Below, piece by piece: positions 17,575 through 25,201 of a DNA stretch of 64,000 bases (within the stretch, counting starts at the first letter, position 1; each line of letters starts with the position of its first letter). Origin of the DNA: Paracoccus amoyensis (GTDB taxonomy: Bacteria; Pseudomonadota; Alphaproteobacteria; Rhodobacterales; Rhodobacteraceae); assembly GCF_014490725.1 (NCBI RefSeq), contig NZ_JACOQL010000001.1, positions 620,001 through 684,000 of the forward strand. Direction: 5' to 3'. The translations under genes were made by a program, and so were the position numbers. The notes below the pieces were generated by a model. The model ran no database searches. It saw nothing but the letters and a program-made list of their open reading frames with translations, and was not told the origin of the DNA.

Positions 17575-18699
17575 ATGGCTGACACTCAGACCGTAACTGT
17601 TGGCGATTTGGCACGCGCGCTGGATGCGCGAAGTTGGGGTGATACCAGTCTGCGTGTCACGGGTGCTGCTGAACCTTCGGCGACCGAACCCGTCGGCACG
17701 GATGGCGGAACGATAGCCATGGCCATGGCGCCGAAATATGCAGACACGCTGAAGCCGGGAAGCATGGCAATCCTGGCCGAGGGGATGGACCCCGAAGCCT
17801 ATGGCTTGAAGGCAGCAATCTTTGCGCCACGGCCACGCTTGCTTATGGCGGGACTGACGAAAGCATTTGATCCTGGGCCGGAAATAGCGCCCGGCATTCA
17901 TCCGACTGCCGTTATCGATTCAACCGCACATATCGGGCCGAACGCGGCAATTGGTCCTTTTGTCGTGATCGGCGCAGATGTGAAAGTCGGCGCGAATGCA
18001 CGGATCGCGTCACATGTTTCTATTGGGCGAGGTTCCTCGCTTGGCGATGATATCGTGCTGCATCCCGGGTCGCGGATCGCGCATGGCGTTCACGCCGGCA
18101 ACCGTCTGATCCTGCAACCGGGGGCATCGATCGGCGGTGACGGCTTTTCCTTCGTGACGCCCGAGGAATCTGGAATCGAGGAAATTCGCCGCACTTTGGG
18201 CAGCCGCGAGGATATCCGGGAACAGCATTACACGCGTATCCACTCGCTTGGCGGGGTCGAGATCGGGAATGATGTCGAGGTCGGTGCAAACGCCACAATC
18301 GATCGCGGCACGATTCGGGCAACGCGAATCGGCTCTGGCACCAAGATCGACAACCTTGTTCAGGTTGGTCATAATACCATTGTTGGTGACGATTGCCTGC
18401 TGTGCGGGCTGGTTGGCATCGCCGGATCAACCAAAATCGGCAATAGGGTCGTTCTGGCGGGGCAGGTTGGCGTTTCGGACAATATCGAAATTGGCGATGA
18501 TGTCATTGCAGGCGGCGCATCCAAGATATTCACCCGCGTGCCGGCCGGGCGCGTGATTTTGGGCCATCCTGCGGTGAAAATGGAAACGCAGATGGAAATC
18601 CAGAAAGCCATGCGGCGACTGCCACGTTTCGCACAACAACTGGCAAAACTTCAAGAAACTGTTACACGACTGTTGGAAAAGACGGAAAAAGACACTTGA
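17575..18699 (+). CDS. lpxD: LpxD-like UDP-3-O-acylglucosamine N-acyltransferase
   Basis: A 374-residue left-handed beta-helix acyltransferase that adds the amide-linked fatty acid to the lipid A precursor using acyl-ACP. The N-terminal uridine-binding domain (about 1-100) is followed by at least ten hexapeptide repeats, with IDNLVQVGHNTIVG carrying the expected catalytic histidine and VGIAGSTKIGNRVVLAGQVG after it. Where many LpxDs read GH or DH a few residues on, this one reads SDNIEIG. The C-terminal helix (MRRLPRFAQQLAKLQETVTR) is amphipathic. It is not in the usual bamA-lpxD-fabZ-lpxA block, but is directly followed by its own ACP and ketoacyl synthase genes, so it may be a specialised paralogue. 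Confidence 0.88.
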   Translation: MADTQTVTVGDLARALDARSWGDTSLRVTGAAEPSATEPVGTDGGTIAMAMAPKYADTLKPGSMAILAEGMDPEAYGLKAAIFAPRPRLLMAGLTKAFDPGPEIAPGIHPTAVIDSTAHIGPNAAIGPFVVIGADVKVGANARIASHVSIGRGSSLGDDIVLHPGSRIAHGVHAGNRLILQPGASIGGDGFSFVTPEESGIEEIRRTLGSREDIREQHYTRIHSLGGVEIGNDVEVGANATIDRGTIRATRIGSGTKIDNLVQVGHNTIVGDDCLLCGLVGIAGSTKIGNRVVLAGQVGVSDNIEIGDDVIAGGASKIFTRVPAGRVILGHPAVKMETQMEIQKAMRRLPRFAQQLAKLQETVTRLLEKTEKDT

Positions 18700-18707
18700 G
18701 GATAGAT

Positions 18708-18968
18708 ATGATGGTCAGGACACGCATCAGGGAAATCATTGCCGAACAGGCCATGCTGGAACCCGACCAGGTCACCGATGACGCGACACCACAGGATCTG
18801 GGCATTGATAGCCTTGGCCTGGTCGATTCCATCTTTGCGATCGAGGAAGAGTTCGACATTTCGATTCCCTTCAATGCAAACGAGCCTGAAAAGTCAGAAT
18901 TCGATATTACGAACATGGGCACCATCATCGCGGCTGTCGAGCGGCTGGTGGCGCAGAACGCCGCATGA
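18708..18968 (+). CDS. specialised acyl carrier protein
   Basis: An 86-residue acyl carrier protein. The phosphopantetheine attachment serine S35 is in DLGIDSLGLVDSIFAIEEEF, and helices II and III are recognisable (VDSIFAIEEEFDISIPF, MGTIIAAVERL). It is distinct from housekeeping AcpP, with an insertion NEPEKSEF before helix III. The open frame extends to a TTG at 18696 overlapping the lpxD stop, but the ATG at 18708, six bases after a GAGG site, is a better start. It overlaps the downstream synthase by four bases. Its position between an lpxD-like gene and a synthase suggests it carries the chain those two enzymes make and transfer. Confidence 0.9.
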   Translation: MMVRTRIREIIAEQAMLEPDQVTDDATPQDLGIDSLGLVDSIFAIEEEFDISIPFNANEPEKSEFDITNMGTIIAAVERLVAQNAA

Positions 18969-20248
18969 GTTCGAAGAAGTCGAAGACCTCTGAGGCCACA
19001 CGATCTGGCGGCTCTGATGTGGTGACGACGCAATCTGGCCTGCGCCGTGTGGTCATTACGGGGATGGGCACGATCAATGCGCTTGGCCACGATGTCGCCA
19101 GCACGCTGGAGGCGTTTGGTGAAGGGCGTTGCGGGATCAGCCAGCTTGATTTTCGCGATGTCGATCGCTTGTCGATCCAGATCGGCGCACAGGTTCATAA
19201 CTGGCGCGCAGAAGATTACTTCAATCGCCAGCAGATCCTGCTTTACGACAAATTCACCCAGTTCACGCTTCTGGCAGCAAAACAGGCCGTCACGCAATCT
19301 GGTCTGAACTTTGAGGGCGTGCTTGGCCTGTCATCCGGCGTCGTGCTGGGCACGGCGGCAGGCGGCCTGAATACCTGGGATGAAAACTATCGGACCGTCT
19401 ATGAGGAAGGGAAAAACCGCGTCCATCCCTTCGTCGTGCCGAAGCTGATGAATAACGCCGCCGCAAGCCATGTCTCGATGGAATATGGGCTGCGCGGTCC
19501 GGCCTTTACCGTCGCGACGGCCTGCGCCAGCAGCAATCACGCCATGGGCCTTGCCTTCCAGATGGTGCGGTCTGGCGCAGCCAAGGTGATGCTGACCGGC
19601 GGATCCGAGGCGATGTTGTGTTTTGGCGGCGTTAAGGCCTGGGAAGGTCTGCGCGTCATGTCCAAGGACGCCTGCCGTCCATTCAGCGCCAACCGGAATG
19701 GTATGGTGCAGGGCGAAGGTGCGGGGGTTTTCGTCTTCGAAGATTACGAAAATGCACGCGCTCGCGGCGCCGATATTCTGGCCGAGGTGGTGGGCTTTGC
19801 CATGTCATCGGACGCGCAGGACATTGTCATGCCTTCCGCGCAAGGCGCCGAACGCGCGATCCGTGGCGCAATGCAGGATGCCGGTCTGAACCCGGAGGAT
19901 ATTGATTATATCAATGCGCACGGCACCGGCACGGCTGCGAATGACAAAACCGAATGCGCGGCTGTCGCGCATGCTTTTGGCCATCACGCCGATAAGTTGA
20001 TGATGTCGTCTACCAAGGCAATGCACGGCCATATCATTGGCGGAACTGGGGCGGTGGAACTGCTGGCCTGTATCATGGCGCTGCGCGACGGGGTGATTGC
20101 GCCGACGATCGGCTATGAAGAACAGGACCCCGAATGTGCGCTGGATGTCGTTCCGAATGAAGCGCGGGACGCGAAGGTAGACGCCGTCCTGTCAAACGCT
20201 TTTGCCTTTGGCGGCCTTAACGCAGTCATAGCCTTGCGCCGCATTTAA
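18965..20248 (+). CDS. beta-ketoacyl-ACP synthase, FabF/KAS II type
   Basis: A 427-residue thiolase-fold condensing enzyme. The catalytic triad is present: Cys187 in TVATACASSNHAMG, His319 in YINAHGTGTAANDK and His356 in KAMHGHIIGGTGAVE. An N-terminal extension of about 25 polar residues precedes the family start LRRVVITGMGTINALG. The motif KAMHGH replaces the more usual KSMTGH. It overlaps the ACP gene by four bases and ends before a strong terminator, so lpxD, ACP and KAS form a closed three-gene unit. No ketoreductase or dehydratase gene is in the unit, which suggests the product may leave as a 3-oxoacyl-ACP. Confidence 0.9.
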   Translation: MSSKKSKTSEATRSGGSDVVTTQSGLRRVVITGMGTINALGHDVASTLEAFGEGRCGISQLDFRDVDRLSIQIGAQVHNWRAEDYFNRQQILLYDKFTQFTLLAAKQAVTQSGLNFEGVLGLSSGVVLGTAAGGLNTWDENYRTVYEEGKNRVHPFVVPKLMNNAAASHVSMEYGLRGPAFTVATACASSNHAMGLAFQMVRSGAAKVMLTGGSEAMLCFGGVKAWEGLRVMSKDACRPFSANRNGMVQGEGAGVFVFEDYENARARGADILAEVVGFAMSSDAQDIVMPSAQGAERAIRGAMQDAGLNPEDIDYINAHGTGTAANDKTECAAVAHAFGHHADKLMMSSTKAMHGHIIGGTGAVELLACIMALRDGVIAPTIGYEEQDPECALDVVPNEARDAKVDAVLSNAFAFGGLNAVIALRRI

Positions 20249-20272
20249 CGACGTCTAAAAGCAGACACGAAA

Positions 20273-20304
20273 AAACCGCGCCTTTCGGGCGCGGTTTCCT
20301 TTTT
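20273..20304. terminator. bidirectional Rho-independent terminator
   Basis: A ten-base stem, AAACCGCGCC with GGCGCGGTTT, and a short loop, flanked by A-rich and T-rich tracts. It separates the converging KAS and IalB-family genes and can end both transcripts. Confidence 0.9.
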
Positions 20305-20320
20305 GTCAGATGCTGGCAGA

Positions 20321-21193
20321 TTATTCTGCCGGGGCTGCTTCGCCTTCAGCCGGGGCTGCTGCTGCGGCAGGCGCTTCAGCGGCCGGGGCGGCCTCGGGGG
20401 CTGGCGCGTCGGCATATGCCTGCAATTCGTCGAAGGCGGCGGTGAAGCCCGACAGCGACAGTTGCAGCTGGATCGGTTCTTCCGATGTCGCACCGAACGG
20501 GCGCAGCGAGACTTTGGCGGTATTGCCGCGCTTCAGTGCCGACAGTTCTGCAGCGGTGAAGCCCATGCGGGAAATACAGCCAACCGGGGCGCAGAAGCTG
20601 AACGGGTAAGCGCGCGGTTGTGCGTTGTCGATTCCCAGTCCCAGACCTTGGATCAGGTCGGTTTCCAGCGGGGCGATCAGCGTTGCACCGGCTGCAATCT
20701 CGCCATTTTTCAGCGGGATCAACGTCATTTCGGCGACCGAGTTTCCTTGGCCATCCTTCATCAACTGATACAGCTCGCACGGGTCTTTGCCCTGGTCGGT
20801 GCGAATGCAGCGGGTGGTCCATTCGCCATTGGTCGATTTGGCGTAATATTGACCGACTTGCGATTCTTCCTGTGTGGCAGCGGTTTCGGCTGCGTCTGCC
20901 GGGGTGGCAGCTGCCGGGGTTCCTGCCGCGGGTGTTCCTGCTGCAGGCGCCGTTCCTGCCGTAGGCGCTGCGCCTGCGTCAGTCGCTGCCGGAGTATCGG
21001 CAGCCGGAGCGGCGTCAGCCGGTGCCGGTGTGGCGGGCGTTTCAGCTGAGGGCGTTTCAGCTGATGGCGTTTCTGCCGGTGCTTCGGTCTGGGTCGGGGC
21101 AGGGGTTGCCTCGGGTGTGGCATCCTGCGCGAATGCCGGGGCGGCAATCAGTGCCAGCGCTGCAATAAGCGCCTGCGAGTGTTTGATTGGCAT
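20321..21193 (-). CDS. invasion associated locus B (IalB) family protein
   Basis: A 290-residue exported protein. A signal peptide (1-22, ending APAFAQD) is followed by a long Ala/Pro/Thr-rich linker (about 23-110) with repeated AETPSAETP and AAGTPAAGTPAA units. The IalB domain covers about 118-260, with cysteine pairs in TTRCIRTDQGKDPCELYQL and FSFCAPVGCISRMGF that are probably disulfide-bonded. A second Ala/Pro/Glu tail ends the protein. IalB proteins are common in alphaproteobacteria and are named after a Bartonella invasion factor, but in free-living species their role is unknown. Strong terminator structures lie on both sides. Confidence 0.9.
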   Translation of the reverse strand: MPIKHSQALIAALALIAAPAFAQDATPEATPAPTQTEAPAETPSAETPSAETPATPAPADAAPAADTPAATDAGAAPTAGTAPAAGTPAAGTPAAATPADAAETAATQEESQVGQYYAKSTNGEWTTRCIRTDQGKDPCELYQLMKDGQGNSVAEMTLIPLKNGEIAAGATLIAPLETDLIQGLGLGIDNAQPRAYPFSFCAPVGCISRMGFTAAELSALKRGNTAKVSLRPFGATSEEPIQLQLSLSGFTAAFDELQAYADAPAPEAAPAAEAPAAAAAPAEGEAAPAE

Positions 21194-21408
21194 GGTTGTT
21201 TCTTCCCTTTGCTCAATGCGTTGACGCGACCTAACACGTCCAATCTGCTTTGTCAGGCGGCATCGGTATCATCTGTCTTCACCTTGCCTTGACCACTTTA
21301 CAAGCTGGCAGTCTTTCGCTGGTTGCGGGGATAAGCAAGCGTTCAATATCCTTGCCGAAGGCTTTTCTTGCAGCAACAGCCGTTTGGATAGACATTTAAT
21401 AATGCATA

Positions 21409-21488
21409 CAAAAAGGGCCGCAGCGCTGCTGCGGCCCCGTAACGCTATTTGCAGCGTTCTCTCCCTGCCGGACTGGCCGGTCTTTATT
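21409..21488 (-). ncRNA. candidate small RNA with three hairpins and own terminator
   Basis: Reading the minus strand, an apparent transcript from about 21488 contains a small CCGG stem-loop, then AACGCT-GCAAAT-AGCGTT, then a strong ten-base terminator stem (GGGCCGCAGC pairing with GCTGCGGCCC, 21415-21437) followed by CTTTTTG. A promoter-like TTGACG (21518-21523) and TAGCTT (21495-21500) are separated by 17 bases. No coding gene lies upstream on this strand to need the terminator. The exact 5' end and any target are unknown. Confidence 0.55.
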
Positions 21489-21494
21489 GCGGGC

Positions 21495-21523
21495 AAGCTA
21501 ATCGCGCTGCTGTGATCCGTCAA
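21495..21523 (-). promoter_or_regulatory. sigma-70-like promoter for the small RNA
   Basis: On the minus strand, TTGACG at 21518-21523 matches five of six -35 positions. TAGCTT at 21495-21500 matches three of six -10 positions, at the optimal 17-base spacing. The predicted start is near 21488. Confidence 0.45.
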
Positions 21524-21575
21524 CTGTTCAATTAGTTTGATGCGATCACATTAATTATGCTGATGGGCACCCCTA

Positions 21576-21675
21576 CGGAAAAAAGCCGCGCCCGAAGGCG
21601 CGACAGTCCAACAGGGAGGAAGGTCCGCAGATCGCCTGAACGATCCCCGGACGATTCGAATACTGACATGAAGCG
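21576..21675 (-). ncRNA. candidate small RNA with anti-Shine-Dalgarno segment
   Basis: On the minus strand a terminator CGCGCC-TTCG-GGCGCG (21587-21602) is followed by GCTTTTTTCC, although no coding gene lies upstream on this strand. A -10-like TACAAT at 21682-21687 would start a transcript near 21675, about 100 bases long; no clear -35 is seen. The RNA contains ACCUUCCUCCCU (21613-21624), complementary to ribosome binding sites, shortly before the terminator. This design resembles trans-acting alphaproteobacterial sRNAs with CU-rich anti-SD loops. The transcript is inferred. Confidence 0.55.
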
Positions 21676-21753
21676 GTTAAGATTGTATTTTCCTGCCGCA
21701 CGCAGCACTGTGCGACGCGGATAAATGATCAAAGCAAAGTTGAGGTCCAGGTC

Positions 21754-23325
21754 ATGGCAAAGGTGCTTGATGACGATGCAAACACGATTTTCGTCGGCGG
21801 CGCTGGCACGGATTATGCGACCGCGCAAAATCTGCTGCTGAAATACGGCAATCGTCACGGCTTGATTGCCGGGGCGACGGGCACGGGCAAGACAGTTACC
21901 TTGCAGACATTGGCGGAAAGCCTGTCATTGGCCGGCGTTCCGGTCTTTCTTGCAGATGTGAAAGGCGATCTTGCCGGCCTGTCGCAGACCGGCGGTGACA
22001 ATCCTAAGCTGGCCGAAGCGTTCCAGACCCGGGCAACGCAGATCGGCGTTGATCTGGATTATCAGGCTTTTCCGGTGACGTTCTGGGATGTCTGGGGCGA
22101 AAAGGGGCATCCTGTCCGCACCACTCCGGCCGAAATGGGGCCGCTGCTTCTGTCGCGCCTGCTGGATCTGACGGATGCGCAGGAAGGCGTAATGAATATT
22201 GCTTTCCGGGTCGCGGATGAAGACGGGCTTGCGCTGCTGGATCTGCAAGACTTGCAATCCATGCTGGTTTGGGTCGGTCAGAATGCGAGCGAATTGTCGC
22301 TGAAATATGGCAATGTCAGCCCTGCCAGCGTCGGTGCAATTCAACGCGCCTTGCTTGTGTTGGAGAATCAGGGCGGATTGAAACTGTTCGGTGAACCCGC
22401 GCTGGAACTATCTGACATCATGCGTCAGGACAGTTCGGGGCGGGGGATGATTAATATTCTGGCTGCCGACCGGCTGATGCATTCGCCCCGCCTCTACGCA
22501 ACCTTCCTGCTATGGTTGCTGTCAGAGCTATTCGAACAACTGCCCGAGGTTGGCGATCCCGACCGTCCGCGCATCGCGTTTTTTTTCGACGAAGCCCACC
22601 TGTTGTTTGATGACGCGCCCAAAGCGTTGGTCGACAAGGTTGAGCAAGTCGCACGCTTGATCCGCTCAAAAGGTGTCAGCGTCTGGTTTATCAGCCAAAA
22701 CCCTGCGGACATTCCCGAAGAAATTCTGGGACAGCTTGGAAACCGGGTGCAGCATGCCTTGCGCGCGTTCACCGCCAAGGACCAGAAAGCTTTGCGCATG
22801 GCCGCAGAAAATTACCGGCCAAACCCCGCGTTCAATACGGCCGAGGCGATCCAACAGGTTGGAACGGGTGAGGCTGTGACCTCACTTCTGGAGGCGAAAG
22901 GCGTTCCGGGAATTGTTCAGCGAACACTGATCCGCCCCCCGTATAGCCGACTGGGGCCTGTTTCAGATGCAGAACGCAGCGCGGTGATGAACGCCTCTTC
23001 CATGGGGGTGAAATATGACAAGCTACTGAACCGCGAATCCGCGATGGAGGTATTGGCCAAGCGTGCTGATGATGCGGCCAAACAAACGGCAGCAGCGACC
23101 CAAACGACCAGGGCAAATGACGACCTGTTTGATATGAACCGGGACGAATACCAAAACGCCCGGCGCTACGAGCCACGCGCCGAAGCAAAGCCAAAGCGTA
23201 GCAGCAGCGGTCGCAGCGACACCATTGTGGAAACCTTCGGGAAAAGCCTGGCCCGTCAATTGGGAACAAAATCCGGGCAGGCGCTGGTCAGAGGTGTTCT
23301 GGGCTCGTTGTTCCGCGGTCGTTAG
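21754..23325 (+). CDS. DUF853 HerA-like P-loop ATPase
   Basis: A 523-residue ATPase of the helicase HerA-like family (E. coli YjgR type). Walker A is GLIAGATGTGKTVTLQTL near residue 38, Walker B is RIAFFFDEAHLLFDDAP near 275, and an arginine/polar sensor region VWFISQNPADIPEEILGQLG follows. The C-terminal part has TRTLIRPPYSRLGP-like family text and a charged, low-complexity tail (about 440-500) before a conserved end. Related HerA proteins pump DNA during repair, but the role of the DUF853 branch is not established. Its 3' end overlaps the convergent DUF6477 gene by 38 bases. Confidence 0.9.
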   Translation: MAKVLDDDANTIFVGGAGTDYATAQNLLLKYGNRHGLIAGATGTGKTVTLQTLAESLSLAGVPVFLADVKGDLAGLSQTGGDNPKLAEAFQTRATQIGVDLDYQAFPVTFWDVWGEKGHPVRTTPAEMGPLLLSRLLDLTDAQEGVMNIAFRVADEDGLALLDLQDLQSMLVWVGQNASELSLKYGNVSPASVGAIQRALLVLENQGGLKLFGEPALELSDIMRQDSSGRGMINILAADRLMHSPRLYATFLLWLLSELFEQLPEVGDPDRPRIAFFFDEAHLLFDDAPKALVDKVEQVARLIRSKGVSVWFISQNPADIPEEILGQLGNRVQHALRAFTAKDQKALRMAAENYRPNPAFNTAEAIQQVGTGEAVTSLLEAKGVPGIVQRTLIRPPYSRLGPVSDAERSAVMNASSMGVKYDKLLNRESAMEVLAKRADDAAKQTAAATQTTRANDDLFDMNRDEYQNARRYEPRAEAKPKRSSSGRSDTIVETFGKSLARQLGTKSGQALVRGVLGSLFRGR

Positions 23326-23701
23326 GATTGATAACCTGAAGGGCGGCTTCATGGGCCGCCTGACAGACCTGCCTGGCAGGTGTAGCCGGGACGGCAACCG
23401 TTGCAATGGCCGCGCGCATTTCAGCCAGAATAGCGATCATCAACAACACATGTCGGTGCAGGTCATAATCTGCGCGCCGCTCTAACCGGGCGGCGTTTTG
23501 CATTTCCTCTTCCGCCCGCAGTCGTTGCAGGCATGTGCCGGGTTTTGGGCAGCCGTCGCTGCGCAACAGACGCGGAAGATCACGTTCACGCCGCCAACCC
23601 GATTGCCCCTCGCGGGCCGCCCGGATCAGCATCCGGGGGCGGCGCAGACCGGACGTCATGACGCGAGGTTGGAACTGGATGATGTTTGGCATGTAGCTCA
23701 T
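23288..23701 (-). CDS. DUF6477 family protein
   Basis: A 137-residue protein of a Rhodobacterales-restricted family. I chose the start MSYMPNIIQFQPR, which has a GGAG ribosome site; an ATG 11 codons upstream is possible. The central stretch RRPRMLIRAAREGQSGWRRE is basic and the following RLRAEEEMQNAARLERRADY is likely helical. No catalytic motif is seen. It is divergent from a DUF6456 gene, an association I recognise from relatives, which suggests a functional link. Its 3' end overlaps the convergent ATPase gene. The function is unknown; a small nucleic-acid-binding or regulatory protein would fit the composition. Confidence 0.8.
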   Translation of the reverse strand: MSYMPNIIQFQPRVMTSGLRRPRMLIRAAREGQSGWRRERDLPRLLRSDGCPKPGTCLQRLRAEEEMQNAARLERRADYDLHRHVLLMIAILAEMRAAIATVAVPATPARQVCQAAHEAALQVINPNDRGTTSPEHL

Positions 23702-23918
23702 CTGGGCGATCTCCTGAAAGGCGTGTGATGCCAACTTGGCACAACCTAAACGGGTGTTGCCTGAACCCTGTCTGCAGCGAACGCTGACCGAATAAATATT
23801 TAGGGTTTGTTAGGGAATGTTGCCCCTATGTGAAGAAACCACCCGGAAATTAACCGGAATTAACGCAACCCATGCGGTAGTCTTCTGCCGGACTACCCAA
23901 GGCCGACAAGGACGCCCC

Positions 23919-25019
23919 ATGAGAATTTTGACCGGTGATTTCGCGACCGAAAGCTGCCCTGCGGATCACTATTCTATAGCTGAACAGTCCGATCATGGCT
24001 TGCTGCCAGAAGATGCCAAATTGTATCTGCGGCATATCGAGGATGGCCATTCGATCCGTGCACTCGCAAGAGAGGCGGGCTGCCATCCGTCAACCATCCT
24101 GCGCCGTATTCGCCGGTTTGAAGCCCGCCGCGACGATCCGCTGGTCGATCGTGCGATCTCCGAAGCGCAGCGCCGAAAGCCCGAGTTTGACGAAAGGCAG
24201 GCATTGCGCATCTTGCGCCGACTGGCCGAGCCATCTGCAATCATGGTGGTGATGGATGCAATGCCAAGGGCGATTGTGTCCCGAAAGGAAATCACGACTG
24301 CAGTTCTGGATCGGCATTTGGCCGAAGCGATTGCGCTGAAGAACTGGGTCATTCTGGTGCCCGGACCGTCACGCTACCAGCGTTATGTGATTTCGATGGC
24401 CGGTCGGGCCGCATTGCGCGATATGCTGCACCCGTCCAAACAGCGTGGCGTCCAGCCGCCGGCCGAGGCGTTTGACGATGCAACGCCTGTGGAGGAAACG
24501 AATGGCTTTGCCGAACAACATCGTGTCTGGCAGCACCGAGTGCTGAAAGATCCCGAAGATGGTCAGCGCCGCAAAACGCGGGTCAACATCGCCGAAAGCC
24601 CGCTGCTTCTGTTGGCGCGACGCCGCGACAGCAAGGGCGAAGCGTTTTTGACGCCAGAGATGGTTGCCGCAGGCGAACGTCTGCGCGAGGATTTTGAACT
24701 GGCCCAAATGGGGCCGCGTGTCACCCAGAATTGGGATGGCTTCATGACCTCGGGCATTGATGTCAGTCGAAATGGCGGTGGCTACCGGGGCGGATCGGAA
24801 TCTGCGCGTGATCGCGTAGCTTGTGCGTTACGGGAACTGGGGCCTGGAATGGGTGATATCATCTTGCGGGTCTGCTGCTTTCTTGAGGGGATCGAAATGA
24901 CTGAACAGCGCCTGGGCTGGTCCGCGCGTTCAGGCAAGATCGTGCTTCGTCTAGCGTTGATGCGGTTGGCTCGGCACTATCAGGATACGTATGGAAGTGG
25001 GTCAAGACTGATCGGATAA
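23919..25019 (+). CDS. DUF6456 helix-turn-helix protein
   Basis: A 366-residue probable DNA-binding protein. A helix-turn-helix reads LRHIEDGHSIRALAREAGCH then STILRRIRRFEARRDDPLV at about 45-85. A second winged-helix-like segment follows (about 120-175, with AIVSRKEITTAVLDRHLAEA). The C-terminal DUF6456 domain (about 225-355) contains ARRRDSKGEAFLTPEMVAAG and CCFLEGIEMTEQRLGWSARS. The start is the ATG after AAGGAC; the open frame extends 34 codons further upstream without family likeness. A terminator follows at 25041. Members are conserved across alphaproteobacteria and are probably transcription regulators. Confidence 0.85.
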   Translation: MRILTGDFATESCPADHYSIAEQSDHGLLPEDAKLYLRHIEDGHSIRALAREAGCHPSTILRRIRRFEARRDDPLVDRAISEAQRRKPEFDERQALRILRRLAEPSAIMVVMDAMPRAIVSRKEITTAVLDRHLAEAIALKNWVILVPGPSRYQRYVISMAGRAALRDMLHPSKQRGVQPPAEAFDDATPVEETNGFAEQHRVWQHRVLKDPEDGQRRKTRVNIAESPLLLLARRRDSKGEAFLTPEMVAAGERLREDFELAQMGPRVTQNWDGFMTSGIDVSRNGGGYRGGSESARDRVACALRELGPGMGDIILRVCCFLEGIEMTEQRLGWSARSGKIVLRLALMRLARHYQDTYGSGSRLIG

Positions 25020-25040
25020 GCAGGTATCAGGTAACGAGTT

Positions 25041-25062
25041 GAGGCGCTGCGGCGCCTCTTTT
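25041..25062 (+). terminator. Rho-independent terminator after the DUF6456 gene
   Basis: GAGGCGC pairs with GCGCCTC around a TGCG loop and is followed directly by TTTT. It ends the DUF6456 transcript. The 135 bases after it, before oxyR, are markedly AT-rich. Confidence 0.88.
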
Positions 25063-25201
25063 GTTATGTATTTGATAAGTAAAACAAAAAATAATTAAAC
25101 CCTGAGTTGTGAAAAGTTAATTTTGCTGGACAGCGTGTCGATTTTAATTGTACGCATAAATTTTAACTGCTTTTGGTATCCCTCAATCATCAGTTAAGCT
25201 T

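Noticed and set aside
18696..18707. TTG start for the acyl carrier protein
   Set aside because: It has no ribosome site at the right distance, while the ATG at 18708 follows GAGG and gives a normal ACP length.
21576..21675. Signal recognition particle RNA
   Set aside because: The GGAAGGAAGCAGC-like asymmetric loop expected for bacterial SRP RNA is not present on either strand.
21269..21858. Two minus-strand open frames (21269-21523 and 21532-21858)
   Set aside because: They have unnatural composition, run through strong terminator hairpins, and the second runs into the start of the HerA-like gene.
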